DNA of 64,000 bases from Gemmata massiliana (GCF_901538265.1 NZ_LR593886.1:3865738-3929737), one strand, 5' to 3'; shown: positions 47,095-55,477, numbered from the stretch's first letter. Notes: generated by a model from the letters alone, not told the origin. Program-made: numbers and translations.

Positions 47095-50000
47095 GTGACA
47101 ACGCCAATGTCTCGCCCTTCAAAGAAGGTACTCCCCTCACGCGCCGCAACCAGTTCATCTCACGGTCGTACTCACCGATCTGTTCTCACCGCGATTAAAG
47201 CGTACCACGCGACACTGAAATCATTTGCGGATCGAGGTGTCATTCATGAAGGCGCCACCGAAACAGCATTCGGTCGGTTGCTCACCGATACCGCCGGATT
47301 ACACCGGTGGACGCTGATCCCGAAACAGGGAATGAGGGTAAACGGGCGCTTCATCGTTCCCGACGGTACCCTTCAGGACGAGTACCACCTGCCGCGCGGG
47401 TATTGGGAGGCGAAGGACACCGACGATAACCTCGAAACTGAGATCGAGAAGAAGATCGAGAAGAAGTACCCGCTCACGAACACCATTTTCGAGGACACGC
47501 GGCGGGCGTTTCTGTTCCAGAACGGGAAAGAGACGGCGCGGTTCGATCTGACGAAATCCTCGCCCGTCGAGGATCTGCTCACCACCTTCTACGCCTTCAC
47601 TGAGCCGGACATCATCGGGTTCGAGCGGGCGATCGAAGAGTTCCAGGCCCGGGTACCGGAACTCGGGAAGGGATTGGCGACCCTGATCACGGAGTCCCAC
47701 AAGAAAAATAAGGCGTTCCAGACCACGTTCGGGGACTTTTTCGATCTCTGCCGCGCCTCACTCAACCCGAACATCCGAACCGATGCCGTGGATGAGATGC
47801 TTGTCCAGCACCTCCTGACCGAGCGCCTGTTCCGAAAAGTGTTCGGCGACTCGGACTTCGTTCAACGGAATGTGATCGCCCAAAAAGTGGATGCGGTCGT
47901 CCAGGCGCTGGTACTGAAGAGTTTCAACCGCGACGAATACCTCAAGCCCCTCGACCGTTTCTACAAGGCCATCGAAAAGGCCGCCGAGACAATCGACGAC
48001 TTCCAAGGTAAGCAGCACTTCTTGAACACGGTGTACGAGCGGTTCTTTCAGGGGTACTCGGTCAAGTTGGCGGACACGCATGGGATCGTATGCACCCCAC
48101 AGTCGATGGTCGATTTCATGTGTTCCAGTGTGAGCGAGGTGTTGCAAAACGAGTTCGGAACCGCACTTGGGGCGGACGGGGTGAACGTTTTGGACCCCTG
48201 TACCGGCATGGGAAATTTCGCGGTTAACCTGATCCGACGCGTGCCGAAGAAGAACCTGCCCCGTTTCTACCGGAACAACCTGTTCGCCAACGAGGTGATG
48301 CTTCTGCCGTACTACATTGCGTCCCTCAACGTCGAGCACGCGTATTACGAGGAAACGGGGGAGTACGAGGCATGTGACGGACTGTGTTTCGTGGACACGC
48401 TCGATCTGGCTGACCCGCGACAGCGAAGCCTAGAGTTGTTCGAGGAAAAGAACGCGGCCCGGGTCGAGAAACAGAAGGGAGCCGCGATCACCGTGATCGT
48501 CGGCAACCCGCCATACAACGCGTGGCAGCTCAATGAGAACGATAATAACAAAAACCGGAAGTACGAAGTCGTAGACGAGCGAGTTAGGCTTACGTACTCG
48601 AGAGACTCGACGGCGCGCAACAAGAGCGCTCTATCCGACCCCTACGTTAAATTCTTCAGGTGGGCCACGGATCGTCTCGATTCGCGAGATGGGATCGTGT
48701 GTTTCGTTAGCAACAACAGCTTCGTCGAGCAGATCGCGTTCGACGGGATGCGAAAGCAGCTACTGAAAGACTTCACCCGGATCTATCACCTGCACCTAGA
48801 GGGCAACGTCCGCGAGAACCCGAAACTGGCCGGCACAACGTACAACGCGTTCGGCATCCAAGTCGGCGTCGGTATCACGATCGCGATCCGCTCGAAGCGA
48901 CACACCGACCGACGGCTCTACTTCCACCGCATCGACAAGAATCTCCGCCGACAGGAGAAACTGGCTTGGCTCTCGCAGCGGAAGACATGCTCCGGTGTTC
49001 CGTGGCAACTTTTGAAGCCGGACGTCCGTCACACGTGGCTCGTGCCTGAAAACGAAGACAAATTCGCGCAGTTTATTCCGTTCTCTGGCGCTAGCGGCAG
49101 TGTAACGACGCTTCACCCAATTTTTCGACTCGATTGCGTCGGTGTGAAGACCAATCGCGATCAAGTCGTTTACGACCACAACCGCTCAGCTCTCGAGACC
49201 AGGGTGAAGGATTTCATCGAAGAGTATAACGGCGAAGTGGACCGCTTTAAGCGTGCCAAAGGCAAAATCAATGTAGATGACTTTGTGCGGTATGACAAAA
49301 TCAAGTGGAGTCGCGATCTTAAAGCGGACCTGAAGCGCGGCAGGGACTGCACATTCTCTGAGTCAAAAGTGCGTACCGCTTTGTACCGACCCTTCTGCAA
49401 GCAACTCCTGTTTTTTGATCGGATCATGAATGAGGAAGTGTACTTATTTCCACAAACGTTTCCAACCGTGGCATCGGAGTCCGAGAACCGTGTGATCGTA
49501 GTCAGCGACGTCGGATACCGTGCCGACGGATTTAGCGTCTTGATGTCTGACCGGGTCGTTGACCAGCACCTCTGCGCGAGCGTAGACGCCCACCGGTGTT
49601 TCCCGTTCTATGTCTACGACGAGGATGGCTCGAACCGTCGGGACAACGTGACCGATCAAATCCTCGAACAGTTCCAAACACGCTATCAGGACGACAGCAT
49701 TACAAAGTGGGACATATTCCACTATGTCTACGGCATACTCCACCATCCCGGATACCGTGCGAAGTTCTCCAACAATCTGAAGAAAAGTCCGCCACGAATC
49801 CCTTTTGCACCTGACTTCCGGGCGTTCGCGAATGCCGGTCACGAACTCGCCGAGTTGCACTTGAACTACGAGGACAGTCCGCCGGACCTCCTGAAGTACG
49901 AGACCACTCCGGACGTGCCGCTCAGCTACGAGGTCACGGAGAAAATGAAGTTGAGCAAGGACAAGACGCGCCTCTGGGTCAACGCCTCACTTACGCTGGC

Positions 50001-50250
50001 CGATATCCCACCGGAAGCATTCAAGTATCGGCTCGGTAACCGATCAGCGCTAGAGTGGATGATCGATCAATACCACGTGATCGAAGACGGTGGCATTCGA
50101 TCTGATCCGAATAGGCCCGATGACGAAGAGTATATCGTCCGTCTCGTCTGCCAAGTGGTGAGAATCAGCGTGCTAACATTCAAGATCGTGGAAGCCTTAC
50201 CGACCGAATACTCAGTTCCGTCGACGGTCACTGCGGACACGTTATCTTGA
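47095..50250 (+). CDS. Single-polypeptide restriction-modification enzyme (type IIG/ISP-like)
   Basis: 1051 residues from the GTG at 47095 (in-frame ATG at 47107). The N-terminal nuclease region has a PD-(D/E)xK-like pattern (FIVPDGTLQDEY ... YWEAKDT, residues about 85-105). A helical coupler follows to about 330. The adenine-N6 methylase core has motif I DPCTGMGNF near 366 and motif IV NPPYNAW near 469. The C-terminal part (about 560-1000) would be target recognition. The SNF2/helicase domain of true type ISP enzymes is missing, so type IIG-like architecture is more likely. It should both methylate and cut at its own site. The only defence-type gene recognised with confidence in the island. 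Confidence 0.87.
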   Translation: MTTPMSRPSKKVLPSRAATSSSHGRTHRSVLTAIKAYHATLKSFADRGVIHEGATETAFGRLLTDTAGLHRWTLIPKQGMRVNGRFIVPDGTLQDEYHLPRGYWEAKDTDDNLETEIEKKIEKKYPLTNTIFEDTRRAFLFQNGKETARFDLTKSSPVEDLLTTFYAFTEPDIIGFERAIEEFQARVPELGKGLATLITESHKKNKAFQTTFGDFFDLCRASLNPNIRTDAVDEMLVQHLLTERLFRKVFGDSDFVQRNVIAQKVDAVVQALVLKSFNRDEYLKPLDRFYKAIEKAAETIDDFQGKQHFLNTVYERFFQGYSVKLADTHGIVCTPQSMVDFMCSSVSEVLQNEFGTALGADGVNVLDPCTGMGNFAVNLIRRVPKKNLPRFYRNNLFANEVMLLPYYIASLNVEHAYYEETGEYEACDGLCFVDTLDLADPRQRSLELFEEKNAARVEKQKGAAITVIVGNPPYNAWQLNENDNNKNRKYEVVDERVRLTYSRDSTARNKSALSDPYVKFFRWATDRLDSRDGIVCFVSNNSFVEQIAFDGMRKQLLKDFTRIYHLHLEGNVRENPKLAGTTYNAFGIQVGVGITIAIRSKRHTDRRLYFHRIDKNLRRQEKLAWLSQRKTCSGVPWQLLKPDVRHTWLVPENEDKFAQFIPFSGASGSVTTLHPIFRLDCVGVKTNRDQVVYDHNRSALETRVKDFIEEYNGEVDRFKRAKGKINVDDFVRYDKIKWSRDLKADLKRGRDCTFSESKVRTALYRPFCKQLLFFDRIMNEEVYLFPQTFPTVASESENRVIVVSDVGYRADGFSVLMSDRVVDQHLCASVDAHRCFPFYVYDEDGSNRRDNVTDQILEQFQTRYQDDSITKWDIFHYVYGILHHPGYRAKFSNNLKKSPPRIPFAPDFRAFANAGHELAELHLNYEDSPPDLLKYETTPDVPLSYEVTEKMKLSKDKTRLWVNASLTLADIPPEAFKYRLGNRSALEWMIDQYHVIEDGGIRSDPNRPDDEEYIVRLVCQVVRISVLTFKIVEALPTEYSVPSTVTADTLS

Positions 50251-50707
50251 CCAAACCCGAGCGCGCTCAAACTTCGGTTACCGATCAGATCCAGAAACGC
50301 GAGGTCCAGTAGCGTGGACGTCCTTCTCAGCCTCGCCTGAGTAGCCGTCGCAACGCGCTCGGATTGTGCTGGGGCGATGGTAGTGCGGGGGCGAGTTATC
50401 AAAAGCTGGGGACACGACCACGAGACGGTACGAGAACCCCGCCAGTAAGTCGATAAACGCCAAACCGCCACCTTTTGGTGGCAGTTGAACCGTCCGGCGT
50501 TGAGGACTTCAGATGCGGCCTTTGATCCGCCTGGGGCTCAATCTAACCGCGGTCGCTCGCGATCATTTGTTCCAACCACAGCCGAACATCGGGTGACGCC
50601 TTCGGAATTATTCTCGGCACCCCCTGGAATGACACACGTCGATCTGGAGTAGAATCACCCGTGTAGCAAAGGAGCGTATCCCCCACATCCGATTCGGGAG
50701 GCCCCGC
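50251..50707. other. Region of remnants before the IS630-type element
   Basis: 457 bp. Minus-strand scraps include SRATAVRLSPRRIKGRI with its stop at 50509-50511, the same ending (RRIKGRI and stop) as the ORF at 52006, and the C-terminal piece of an HTH gene (50543 to about 50645: RRVSFQGVPRIIPKA then LWLEQMIASDRG). The rest is not interpretable. Confidence 0.45.
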
Positions 50708-51790
50708 GTGCGCCCCACGTATTCGTTTCCGGAGGCCGTGGTCGATGCGATCGCGCGGGATCGGTACGGGCACCCGGACCCGCGTGTGCAAGAGCGCATG
50801 GAGGTCCTTTGGCTCAAGAGCAAGGGGGAACCGCACGGGCGTATCGCGGAGTTGGCCAACGTGTCGCGGTCCACGGTCCAGCGGACGTTGCGAATCTACG
50901 CGGCCAAGGGCCTCGACGGCATTCGGTCGTTCGGGTGGAAGGGCCAACCCAGTGCCCTGACCCCGCACGCCGCGACGGTCGAAGAGGCGTTCCGCCAGCA
51001 TCCGCCGCACACGGCGCACGAGGCCGCGCGGCGGATCGAGGCGTTGACGGGCGTTCGGCGGAAGGAATCGCGGGTCCGCCGGTTCCTGAAGAACGACCTG
51101 GGGATGAAGTGCTTGAAGGTGGCACCGATCCCGGTGCCGCCCAAGAAGACCGTCGAGGAGCACGCCCGCGCGCAGGCGGACTTTTTAAAAGGCGGAGCTG
51201 GAACCGAAGTTGGCGCAGGCGCGGTGCGGTAAGCGGGTGGTGTACTTCGTGGACGCGTCACATTTCGTGCTGGCGTCGTTTCTGGGTTGGGTGTGGTGCT
51301 TCGTACGCCTGTACGTGCGGACCGCCAGTGGTCGGCAGAGGTACAACGTGCTGGGCGCGTTGAACGCGGTCACGCACGAGTTGGTGACGGAGATCAACAC
51401 GACGTACATCACCGCCACCTCGGTGTGCGCGTTGCTCCAGAAGATCGCGAGCCGGGGCGTGCGAGTGCCGGTGACGCTGGTACTGGACAACGCGCGTTAC
51501 CAGCGGTGCCTCTTGGTGCAGGACTTGGCCAAAGAGTTGGGCATCGAGTTGCTGTTCCTGCCGAGTTACTCGCCGAATCTGAACCTGATCGAGCGGCTGT
51601 GGAAGTTCGTCAAGAAAGAGGTGCTGAACAGCCGCCACCATCAGGACTTCAAGAGGTTTCAGGACGCCATCGACGGATGCTTGGCCGATCTGACGACCAA
51701 GCACCGAGAGAAGCTGGCCACCCTGTTGACGCACAACTTCCAAACCTGGAACGATGTGTCACTCTTGGATGCGTAAAGCATAACTCCCGA
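50650..51790 (+). mobile_element. IS630-type insertion element (ends approximate)
   Basis: Element extent inferred from the transposase and from a minus-strand gene that is cut on both sides: its 5' part ends near 51790 and a plausible 3' part resumes near 50650, each next to a TA dinucleotide. Terminal inverted repeats could not be aligned convincingly, so the boundaries are estimates. Confidence 0.5.
50708..51776 (+). pseudogene. IS630-type transposase in two frames (+1)
   Basis: The first frame (50708-51232) has the helix-turn-helix part: RIAELANVSRSTVQRTLRIY, HEAARRIEALTGVRRKES. After a T5A4 stretch at 51182-51190 the continuation is in the +1 frame (KAELEPKLAQARCGKRVVYF) with the DDE triad: VDASHF, LVLDNARYQ and LNLIERLWKFVKKEV. 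One base removed from the A-run joins them into a 355-residue transposase. IS630 relatives use TA targets and sometimes frameshifting, but a -1 slip at this heptamer would give the wrong frame. So this is either +1 decoding, transcript slippage, sequencing error or mutation. Confidence 0.85.
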
Positions 51791-51945
51791 ATGGCCTGTG
51801 CCAGTGTCTTCGTTGGCTTCACTGGCGCAGGTCGTTTGCTCCGTCGCTTGCTCTTTGCGGTGCGTTGGCGCACGGGCATCGCCACATCGGACACAGCCTC
51901 AATCACCGCAGGATCGCTAGGTTTGAGTACGGCATTCTTGGACAC
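51791..51945 (-). pseudogene. 5' part of a small HTH/excisionase-like gene cut by the IS630-type element
   Basis: Starts at a GTG at 51945 with a perfect GGAGG 7 nt upstream. The spacing and start context (GTG TCC) are the same as those of the HTH gene starting at 55191. Encodes a basic N-terminus (KNAVLKPSDPAVIEAVSDVA, then a Lys/Arg-rich linker) up to ...TLAQAIRE, where the element begins. The likely continuation is the fragment at 50543-50645, with a one-base frame discrepancy. Confidence 0.5.
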
Positions 51946-52005
51946 GTGCGGACCTCCAGAAGGGATGTTGGGCGAGCACCCACAGTTATGACCGGGTCGG
52001 GGGAA

Positions 52006-52266
52006 TCAGATGCGGCCCTTAATCCGCCTGTAATTCAAGATTGGTGCGGTACCCCGACTTGGCTGCTTGATTGCGACGGCCAGTTCGTCTTTCGTAAACC
52101 CGGCGCTCGAACCGCTTCCGTTGAGCCGATGGCCGCGGGTCTGTGAACACTTCGTGCTACCGGTGCCAGAACGTCCGTGGCAGACCACTAGGACGTCGCA
52201 CGCTTCTTGCATCTTCACGAGACGGGTCGTCAGTTTGGGGACACGCATAACCTGCTCCAGTAGCAC
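52006..52266 (-). CDS. Doubtful small ORF in the island
   Basis: 86 codons, ending ILNYRRIKGRI. Only the ending is notable, because the same terminal RRIKGRI plus stop occurs at 50509. No recognised domain and no clear ribosome site. It may be a remnant. Confidence 0.25.
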   Translation of the reverse strand: MLLEQVMRVPKLTTRLVKMQEACDVLVVCHGRSGTGSTKCSQTRGHRLNGSGSSAGFTKDELAVAIKQPSRGTAPILNYRRIKGRI

Positions 52267-52336
52267 CGGGCGACGTGGAGCAGGATAGTTTGGCGATCAA
52301 TGACAATCCGCATTCATAATTGGTGCACCAGTGCAC

Positions 52337-52585
52337 TCAGATGCGGCCGGTGGATTGCAAACTTTTGTCTCGCAAATCCGCGAGCCATCGGACCATCTCT
52401 CGTTTCGCGATCAGCACACGGCGGCCGTAGCGGAACGTCTCGATCTCACCCCGGACGATCGCCCGATCGATCTCCGTTCGGGAAAGCGACGTAAACTCAG
52501 CAGCCCCCTCCGGCGAGAGGGCGCCTTCGGAGCAAATCTCTTCCGAGGTCGGGGCCTGGAACATGGGCTTGGCTGGACGTCCCAT
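52337..52585 (-). CDS. Excisionase-like HTH protein
   Basis: 82 residues from the ATG at 52585 (the longer frame to 52678 lacks support). The helix-turn-helix core is of the MerR/excisionase type: LSPEGAAEFTSLSRTEIDRAI, wing GEIETFRYGRRVLIAKREMV and RWLADL. This is the only intact member of a set of related small genes in this patch (others at 54606-54848, 54917-55191 and the split gene around the IS630-type element). Such proteins bind DNA and often assist recombination or act as repressors. Confidence 0.75.
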   Translation of the reverse strand: MGRPAKPMFQAPTSEEICSEGALSPEGAAEFTSLSRTEIDRAIVRGEIETFRYGRRVLIAKREMVRWLADLRDKSLQSTGRI

Positions 52586-52608
52586 TGTGCGAAACTCCTG
52601 AACAAGAA

Positions 52609-52659
52609 GGGCGACGTAGGGCAGGATACGCACTGGTCCAGAGAGGGCCGTGCTCACGA
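52609..52659. repeat. Spacer repeat, copy 1
   Basis: 51 bp between two minus-strand genes, about 80 percent identical to 54871-54922 (shared core CAGGATACGCAC and GGTCC). Both copies lie immediately upstream of an HTH/excisionase-like gene, so the HTH gene and its leader have been duplicated together. Confidence 0.65.
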
Positions 52660-53121
52660 CTTGGCCTTCGCCTTGCACAAATCCTTGTTGGCTTGGACGA
52701 AAGCGAACTGCTCGTCGAGGTACCCGCGGGAAAGGTTCTTGCTCTCTCCGACCAGGTCCGGAAACTCTAACTGGCGGACGCGGCGTCGGGGCCGAATGGA
52801 GCTGAACGCGGACGCGGCCCCATCCAGGAAGGACATCACCCGCACGAGCTGCTGGGGATCAAGCACATCGCCGAGCAGACTTCCGGGATGACGCGCGTCC
52901 TCATGAATCCGATTGAGTTCATCAGAAAGTACGGACAGGTCGTAGGTAACCTTTGCGATCCACTGGACCACTGATTCCCCCAGTTGGTCGCAGGCCGCGT
53001 CGCGGGACCGGTTGTACGCGGCGCAGGCGATGTTCTCCCGGTCCTCAAGCTGGCTCAGCCGAAATTGCTTTGTCTGGCTCTTGGTGCGATCCGTCGCTGC
53101 TTTTCCGTTCTTCGTGGACAT
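52654..53121 (-). CDS. Hypothetical protein
   Basis: 155 residues from the ATG at 53121, chosen for its AGGGA site. The upstream frame is weak. Lys-rich N-terminus, then helical sequence (QLEDRENIACAAYNRSRDAA, VTYDLSVLSDELNRIHEDAR, QQLVRVMSFLDGAASAF). No signal peptide, no transmembrane helix, no known domain. Encoded 68 nt upstream of the HTH gene and downstream of the SWIM gene on the same strand, so the three probably form an operon. Confidence 0.65.
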   Translation of the reverse strand: MSTKNGKAATDRTKSQTKQFRLSQLEDRENIACAAYNRSRDAACDQLGESVVQWIAKVTYDLSVLSDELNRIHEDARHPGSLLGDVLDPQQLVRVMSFLDGAASAFSSIRPRRRVRQLEFPDLVGESKNLSRGYLDEQFAFVQANKDLCKAKAKS

Positions 53122-53220
53122 GGTCTTCCCTCCAGGAATGAAGCGGTCCCTCAACCGCTCCGAGCGCCCCGCCAGTGAGTTGAACACCGGGCAACCGCCG
53201 TCCGGGGCAGGTGCTGGCAC

Positions 53221-53571
53221 TCACACCTGGCCGGCTCGTACCAGCTCCGTGAGCGCCGCGAGGTGCTTGCAACCACGAGTGGCGACGAACCCGCGGCACT
53301 CGCACAGATTGGCCCCGTTCTTCGCCAGGAAGCACCCGTACCGTTCCTCGGTGCGATCCGTGCCAGCGTCGAGCTTGAACAACATGAACGCCCGCCCCGG
53401 TTCGTCCGCCGGGAACTCCTCGACGCGGTAGCGGCAGTGGTCGCGCCTTCCCGTGATGGTGAGCACGCCGGCGAAGTGGCTGATGGCGTTGTCGGTGGCA
53501 CGCTCCCAGACGAGGGCACCATGCTTTTCGGACTTGGTTGCGGGCAGAAGCTCGGTGTAGACGGTGGGCAT
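53221..53571 (-). CDS. Small SWIM zinc-finger protein
   Basis: 116 residues from the ATG at 53571. Beta-rich N-terminal part (ALVWERATDNAISHFAGVLT, YRVEEFPADEPGRAFMLFKL) and a C-terminal SWIM-type finger C-x-C-x7-C-x-H (CECRGFVATRGCKHLAAL). SWIM fingers bind DNA or proteins. Stand-alone ones of this size occur in mobile elements and plasmids. Divergent from the XRE gene, with an operator-like array between them. Confidence 0.75.
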   Translation of the reverse strand: MPTVYTELLPATKSEKHGALVWERATDNAISHFAGVLTITGRRDHCRYRVEEFPADEPGRAFMLFKLDAGTDRTEERYGCFLAKNGANLCECRGFVATRGCKHLAALTELVRAGQV

Positions 53572-53588
53572 TTGCGACTCCGAGTCAG

Positions 53589-53680
53589 GTGGCAATTCAG
53601 ACCGATGGGATATTAGTGGCAATTCAGACTGGTGTCAATCCAGGCCGATTGAAATTAGCTGAGATTGCCACCGGTGGCAA
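53589..53680. promoter_or_regulatory. Operator-like repeat array between SWIM and XRE genes
   Basis: Two identical 14-mers GTGGCAATTCAGAC at 53589-53602 and 53616-53629 (27-bp spacing), a degenerate GTGTCAA at 53632, and a perfect 16-bp palindrome TTGCCACCGGTGGCAA at 53665-53680. All share the half-site GTGGCAA. They fill the divergent promoter region, so binding by the XRE regulator would control both genes. Confidence 0.65.
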
Positions 53681-53721
53681 ATGCGACTAACCTGGAGCGG
53701 AATGAACTTCAGGGGTGGCCC

Positions 53722-53979
53722 ATGACGTTTGCCGAGAAGTTGCGCGAACTGCGAGACGCGAAGGGGTTGAGCGAAGCAAAGCTCGCTGATTTAAGCGGCG
53801 TTCCGTTTGGTACGGTTCACGAGTACGGTCTGGGCCGCCGCAAGCCGTCATTCGCGGCGGTACTCAAGATAGCAAAGGCTCTTGGCGTAACGTGCGAGGC
53901 GTTCTCGATGTGCTCCGATCTAATCGGTGAGGAGCAGCCACCCGAACCCGCCGAGAAGAAGTCGAAGGGGAAGAAGTGA
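53722..53979 (+). CDS. XRE-family HTH regulator
   Basis: 85 residues from the ATG at 53722. The frame is open upstream to 53665, but that would run through the operator palindrome. Cro/CI-type helix-turn-helix: FAEKLRELRDAKGLSEAKLA, recognition helix SGVPFGTVHEYGLGRRKPSF, KIAKALGVTCEAF. Lys-rich tail. Overlaps the next small ORF by one base (TGATG). Probably an autoregulator acting on the GTGGCAA array in front of it. Confidence 0.88.
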   Translation: MTFAEKLRELRDAKGLSEAKLADLSGVPFGTVHEYGLGRRKPSFAAVLKIAKALGVTCEAFSMCSDLIGEEQPPEPAEKKSKGKK

Positions 53980-54113
53980 TGTCCGACGATCTGCCGGCCG
54001 CCGGTTCCACTCCCGCGGAGCGCCGGTTCTGGCGGCGCGCGGTTCCGGTCCGGCTTTTGCTTCTGCTCCTCGGCGCCGCGGTCCTGTACCTGATCTACAC
54101 GGTCGTTCGCTAG
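53979..54113 (+). CDS. 44-residue single-helix membrane protein
   Basis: Starts inside the stop codon of the XRE gene (TGATG), so it is translationally coupled. The N-terminal 25 residues are polar and basic (PAERRFWRRAVPV), followed by one transmembrane helix (LLLLLLGAAVLYLIYTVV) and the end of the protein. Small one-helix proteins coupled to an XRE regulator can be toxins of toxin-antitoxin pairs or membrane anchors. There is no direct evidence for either. Confidence 0.6.
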   Translation: MSDDLPAAGSTPAERRFWRRAVPVRLLLLLLGAAVLYLIYTVVR

Positions 54114-54160
54114 TCCCACCCCGAAGTGCTCCTCCCTGCCGCTAACCCTCGACGGACACA

Positions 54161-54484
54161 ATGGCGAAGAAATCCAAACCCAAATCCAAAGCCCAACCCA
54201 ATCCTCAAGCCGACTGGTACGCCGCGTTCGGCGAGCCGACCCGTTTGGCCCTAATCGGCGTGCTTGCCACGGGCGCGCAGACCGTAACGAAGCTCGCGCG
54301 CGAGATCGAGACTGAGATGGTGAACGTGTCGCACCACCTCAAGATCATGCGCGATGCGGATCTGGTGATTACTGAGCGCGACGGGCGATTCGTGATCTAC
54401 CAACTCATGGGCGCCACCGTGAAGGGCACGACACTCGAACTGGCCCACACATCCGGAGCCAAAGTAGCTCTGCCGCTAGAGTGA
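54161..54484 (+). CDS. ArsR-like winged-helix regulator
   Basis: 107 residues. Lys-rich N-terminal tail (KKSKPKSKAQ), then a winged helix: WYAAFGEPTRLALIGVLATG, TVTKLAREIETEMVNVSHHL, KIMRDADLVITERDGRFVIY. No metal-binding Cys pairs. Same strand as the XRE and one-helix genes, 47 nt after them. Followed by a hairpin terminator. Confidence 0.82.
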   Translation: MAKKSKPKSKAQPNPQADWYAAFGEPTRLALIGVLATGAQTVTKLAREIETEMVNVSHHLKIMRDADLVITERDGRFVIYQLMGATVKGTTLELAHTSGAKVALPLE

Positions 54485-54515
54485 GACGCGATCGGCCCGC
54501 GAAAAAAGTGACCAT

Positions 54516-54545
54516 GAAGGTTGTGACAAAAGCGTCACAACCTTC
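54516..54545 (+). terminator. Terminator hairpin after the ArsR-like gene
   Basis: Perfect 12-bp stem GAAGGTTGTGAC/GTCACAACCTTC with a 6-nt loop, 31 nt after the stop codon. The flanks lack a long T-tract on the plus strand. Confidence 0.6.
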
Positions 54546-54605
54546 GGCTCCCTACTCGTTCACCTCACCGGCAAAGCGCCAGAGCCGTTTCCGGGCTCCT
54601 GGCGG

Positions 54606-54848
54606 TCACTCCTTCTTTGCGGACCTGTGCGCGGCATAGGCCGCCGCGAGGTACTCGATCAGCGAGCGCTTCGAGATCATCCGATCTCCGCGTTCTTTGT
54701 GCGGGAACCATGCGATAATTCATGCGTTTGTCAGTGCGACGATCTCGTGGCGGGAAAGGCCACTGAACTCCGCGGCCTTGCGCGCACCGCGGATTGCACC
54801 TAGACGCCAGTCACGAAGCCCCGAAGTGGTCGCGGAAGGAGTAGACAT
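54606..54848 (-). pseudogene. Excisionase-like HTH gene with an in-frame stop
   Basis: 81 codons from the ATG at 54848. The first 42 codons give GARKAAEFSGLSRHEIVALTNA, then a TGA (54720-54722), then the same frame continues IIAWFPHKERGDRMISKRSL and IEYLAAAYAAHRSAKKE to a proper stop. Alignment with the neighbouring paralogue (DGTLPWFPLNERGDR) shows that the stop replaces a sense codon. Probably a nonsense pseudogene or base error. Confidence 0.7.
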
Positions 54849-54870
54849 CGTGCAGAGCTCCCAGAGGTGC

Positions 54871-54922
54871 GGGCGATGTGGGCCAGGATACGCACCGGTC
54901 CGGGAGCGGCCCGCACTCACGA
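54871..54922. repeat. Spacer repeat, copy 2
   Basis: About 80 percent identical to 52609-52659. Lies upstream of the HTH pseudogene at 54606-54848 and overlaps the end of the HTH pseudogene at 54917-55191. Confidence 0.65.
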
Positions 54923-55191
54923 TCGTCGCGAGGTGCGGGCGCCCGCACCTGTGGTCTGCTTGTGCGCGGCGTAGAGCCGCGCGAGGTATTCGATCAGCGA
55001 CTTCTTGGGGATGCGCGGTCGCCGCGCTCGTTGAGCGGGAACCAAGGCAAGGTGCCGTCGCCCATCAGCGCGAACAATTGCTGGCGAGAGAGGCCACTGA
55101 ATTCACGAGCCTCTCGCACCTTCATCGCGCCCTCCGAGAGAAGCGCGAGTGCGGCGGCGTCGATCGGTTCGGGTGAGGTTTGCTGGGACAC
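54917..55191 (-). pseudogene. Excisionase-like HTH gene with a one-base deletion
   Basis: GTG start at 55191 with GGAGG 7 nt upstream. Encodes ALALLSEGAMKVREAREFSG, LSRQQLFALMGDGTLPWFPL and NERGDR; then one base is missing near 55013 and the family ending (IPKKSLIEYLARLYAAHKQ) continues in the next frame to a stop at 54917. Length 275 nt is one short of a whole number of codons. A paralogue of 54606-54848 and 52337-52585. Confidence 0.75.
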
Positions 55192-55252
55192 GTTCGGGCC
55201 TCCGGGAAGGGTGCGGGCGATCCCGGATGGTGTAGGCCGGTGGGCGCGCGGG

Positions 55253-55477
55253 GAAGTGAAAGTCGGCTGGGCGGAGGCCCCCTTATGCCCGGCCGTCGGG
55301 CAGAGGCCGGGGCCGCTCTCCTGTGGAAGCAGAGCGCCCCGGCTGACGCGGTCGCGACGCCCGGTCGCAAGGTACTCACGTCTTACCCTATGACAGCGGC
55401 TCCGCTGGATTGGTGCCAGTCTCCGGACTCGCACTCGTGTCGCCTGACGCCCCTGTCACCGGACGGCCCTTAAGGGC
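55253..55477. repeat. Dispersed 0.2-kb repeat, copy A
   Basis: Matches 60644-60847 in order along its length. Shared blocks are GAAGTGAAAGTCGGCTGGG, TGCCCGGCCGTCGGGCAGAG (which contains a 6-bp hairpin), CTATGACAGCGGCT-like and CCTGACGCCCCTGTCACCGG. Variable spacers lie between blocks. Non-coding in every frame shared by the two copies. Lies just upstream of the HTH pseudogene at 54917-55191. Confidence 0.7.

Noticed and set aside
51182-51190. Programmed -1 frameshift in the IS630-type transposase
   Set aside because: The slippery-looking heptamer is in phase, but the catalytic part is in the +1 frame, so -1 slippage would not produce the transposase.
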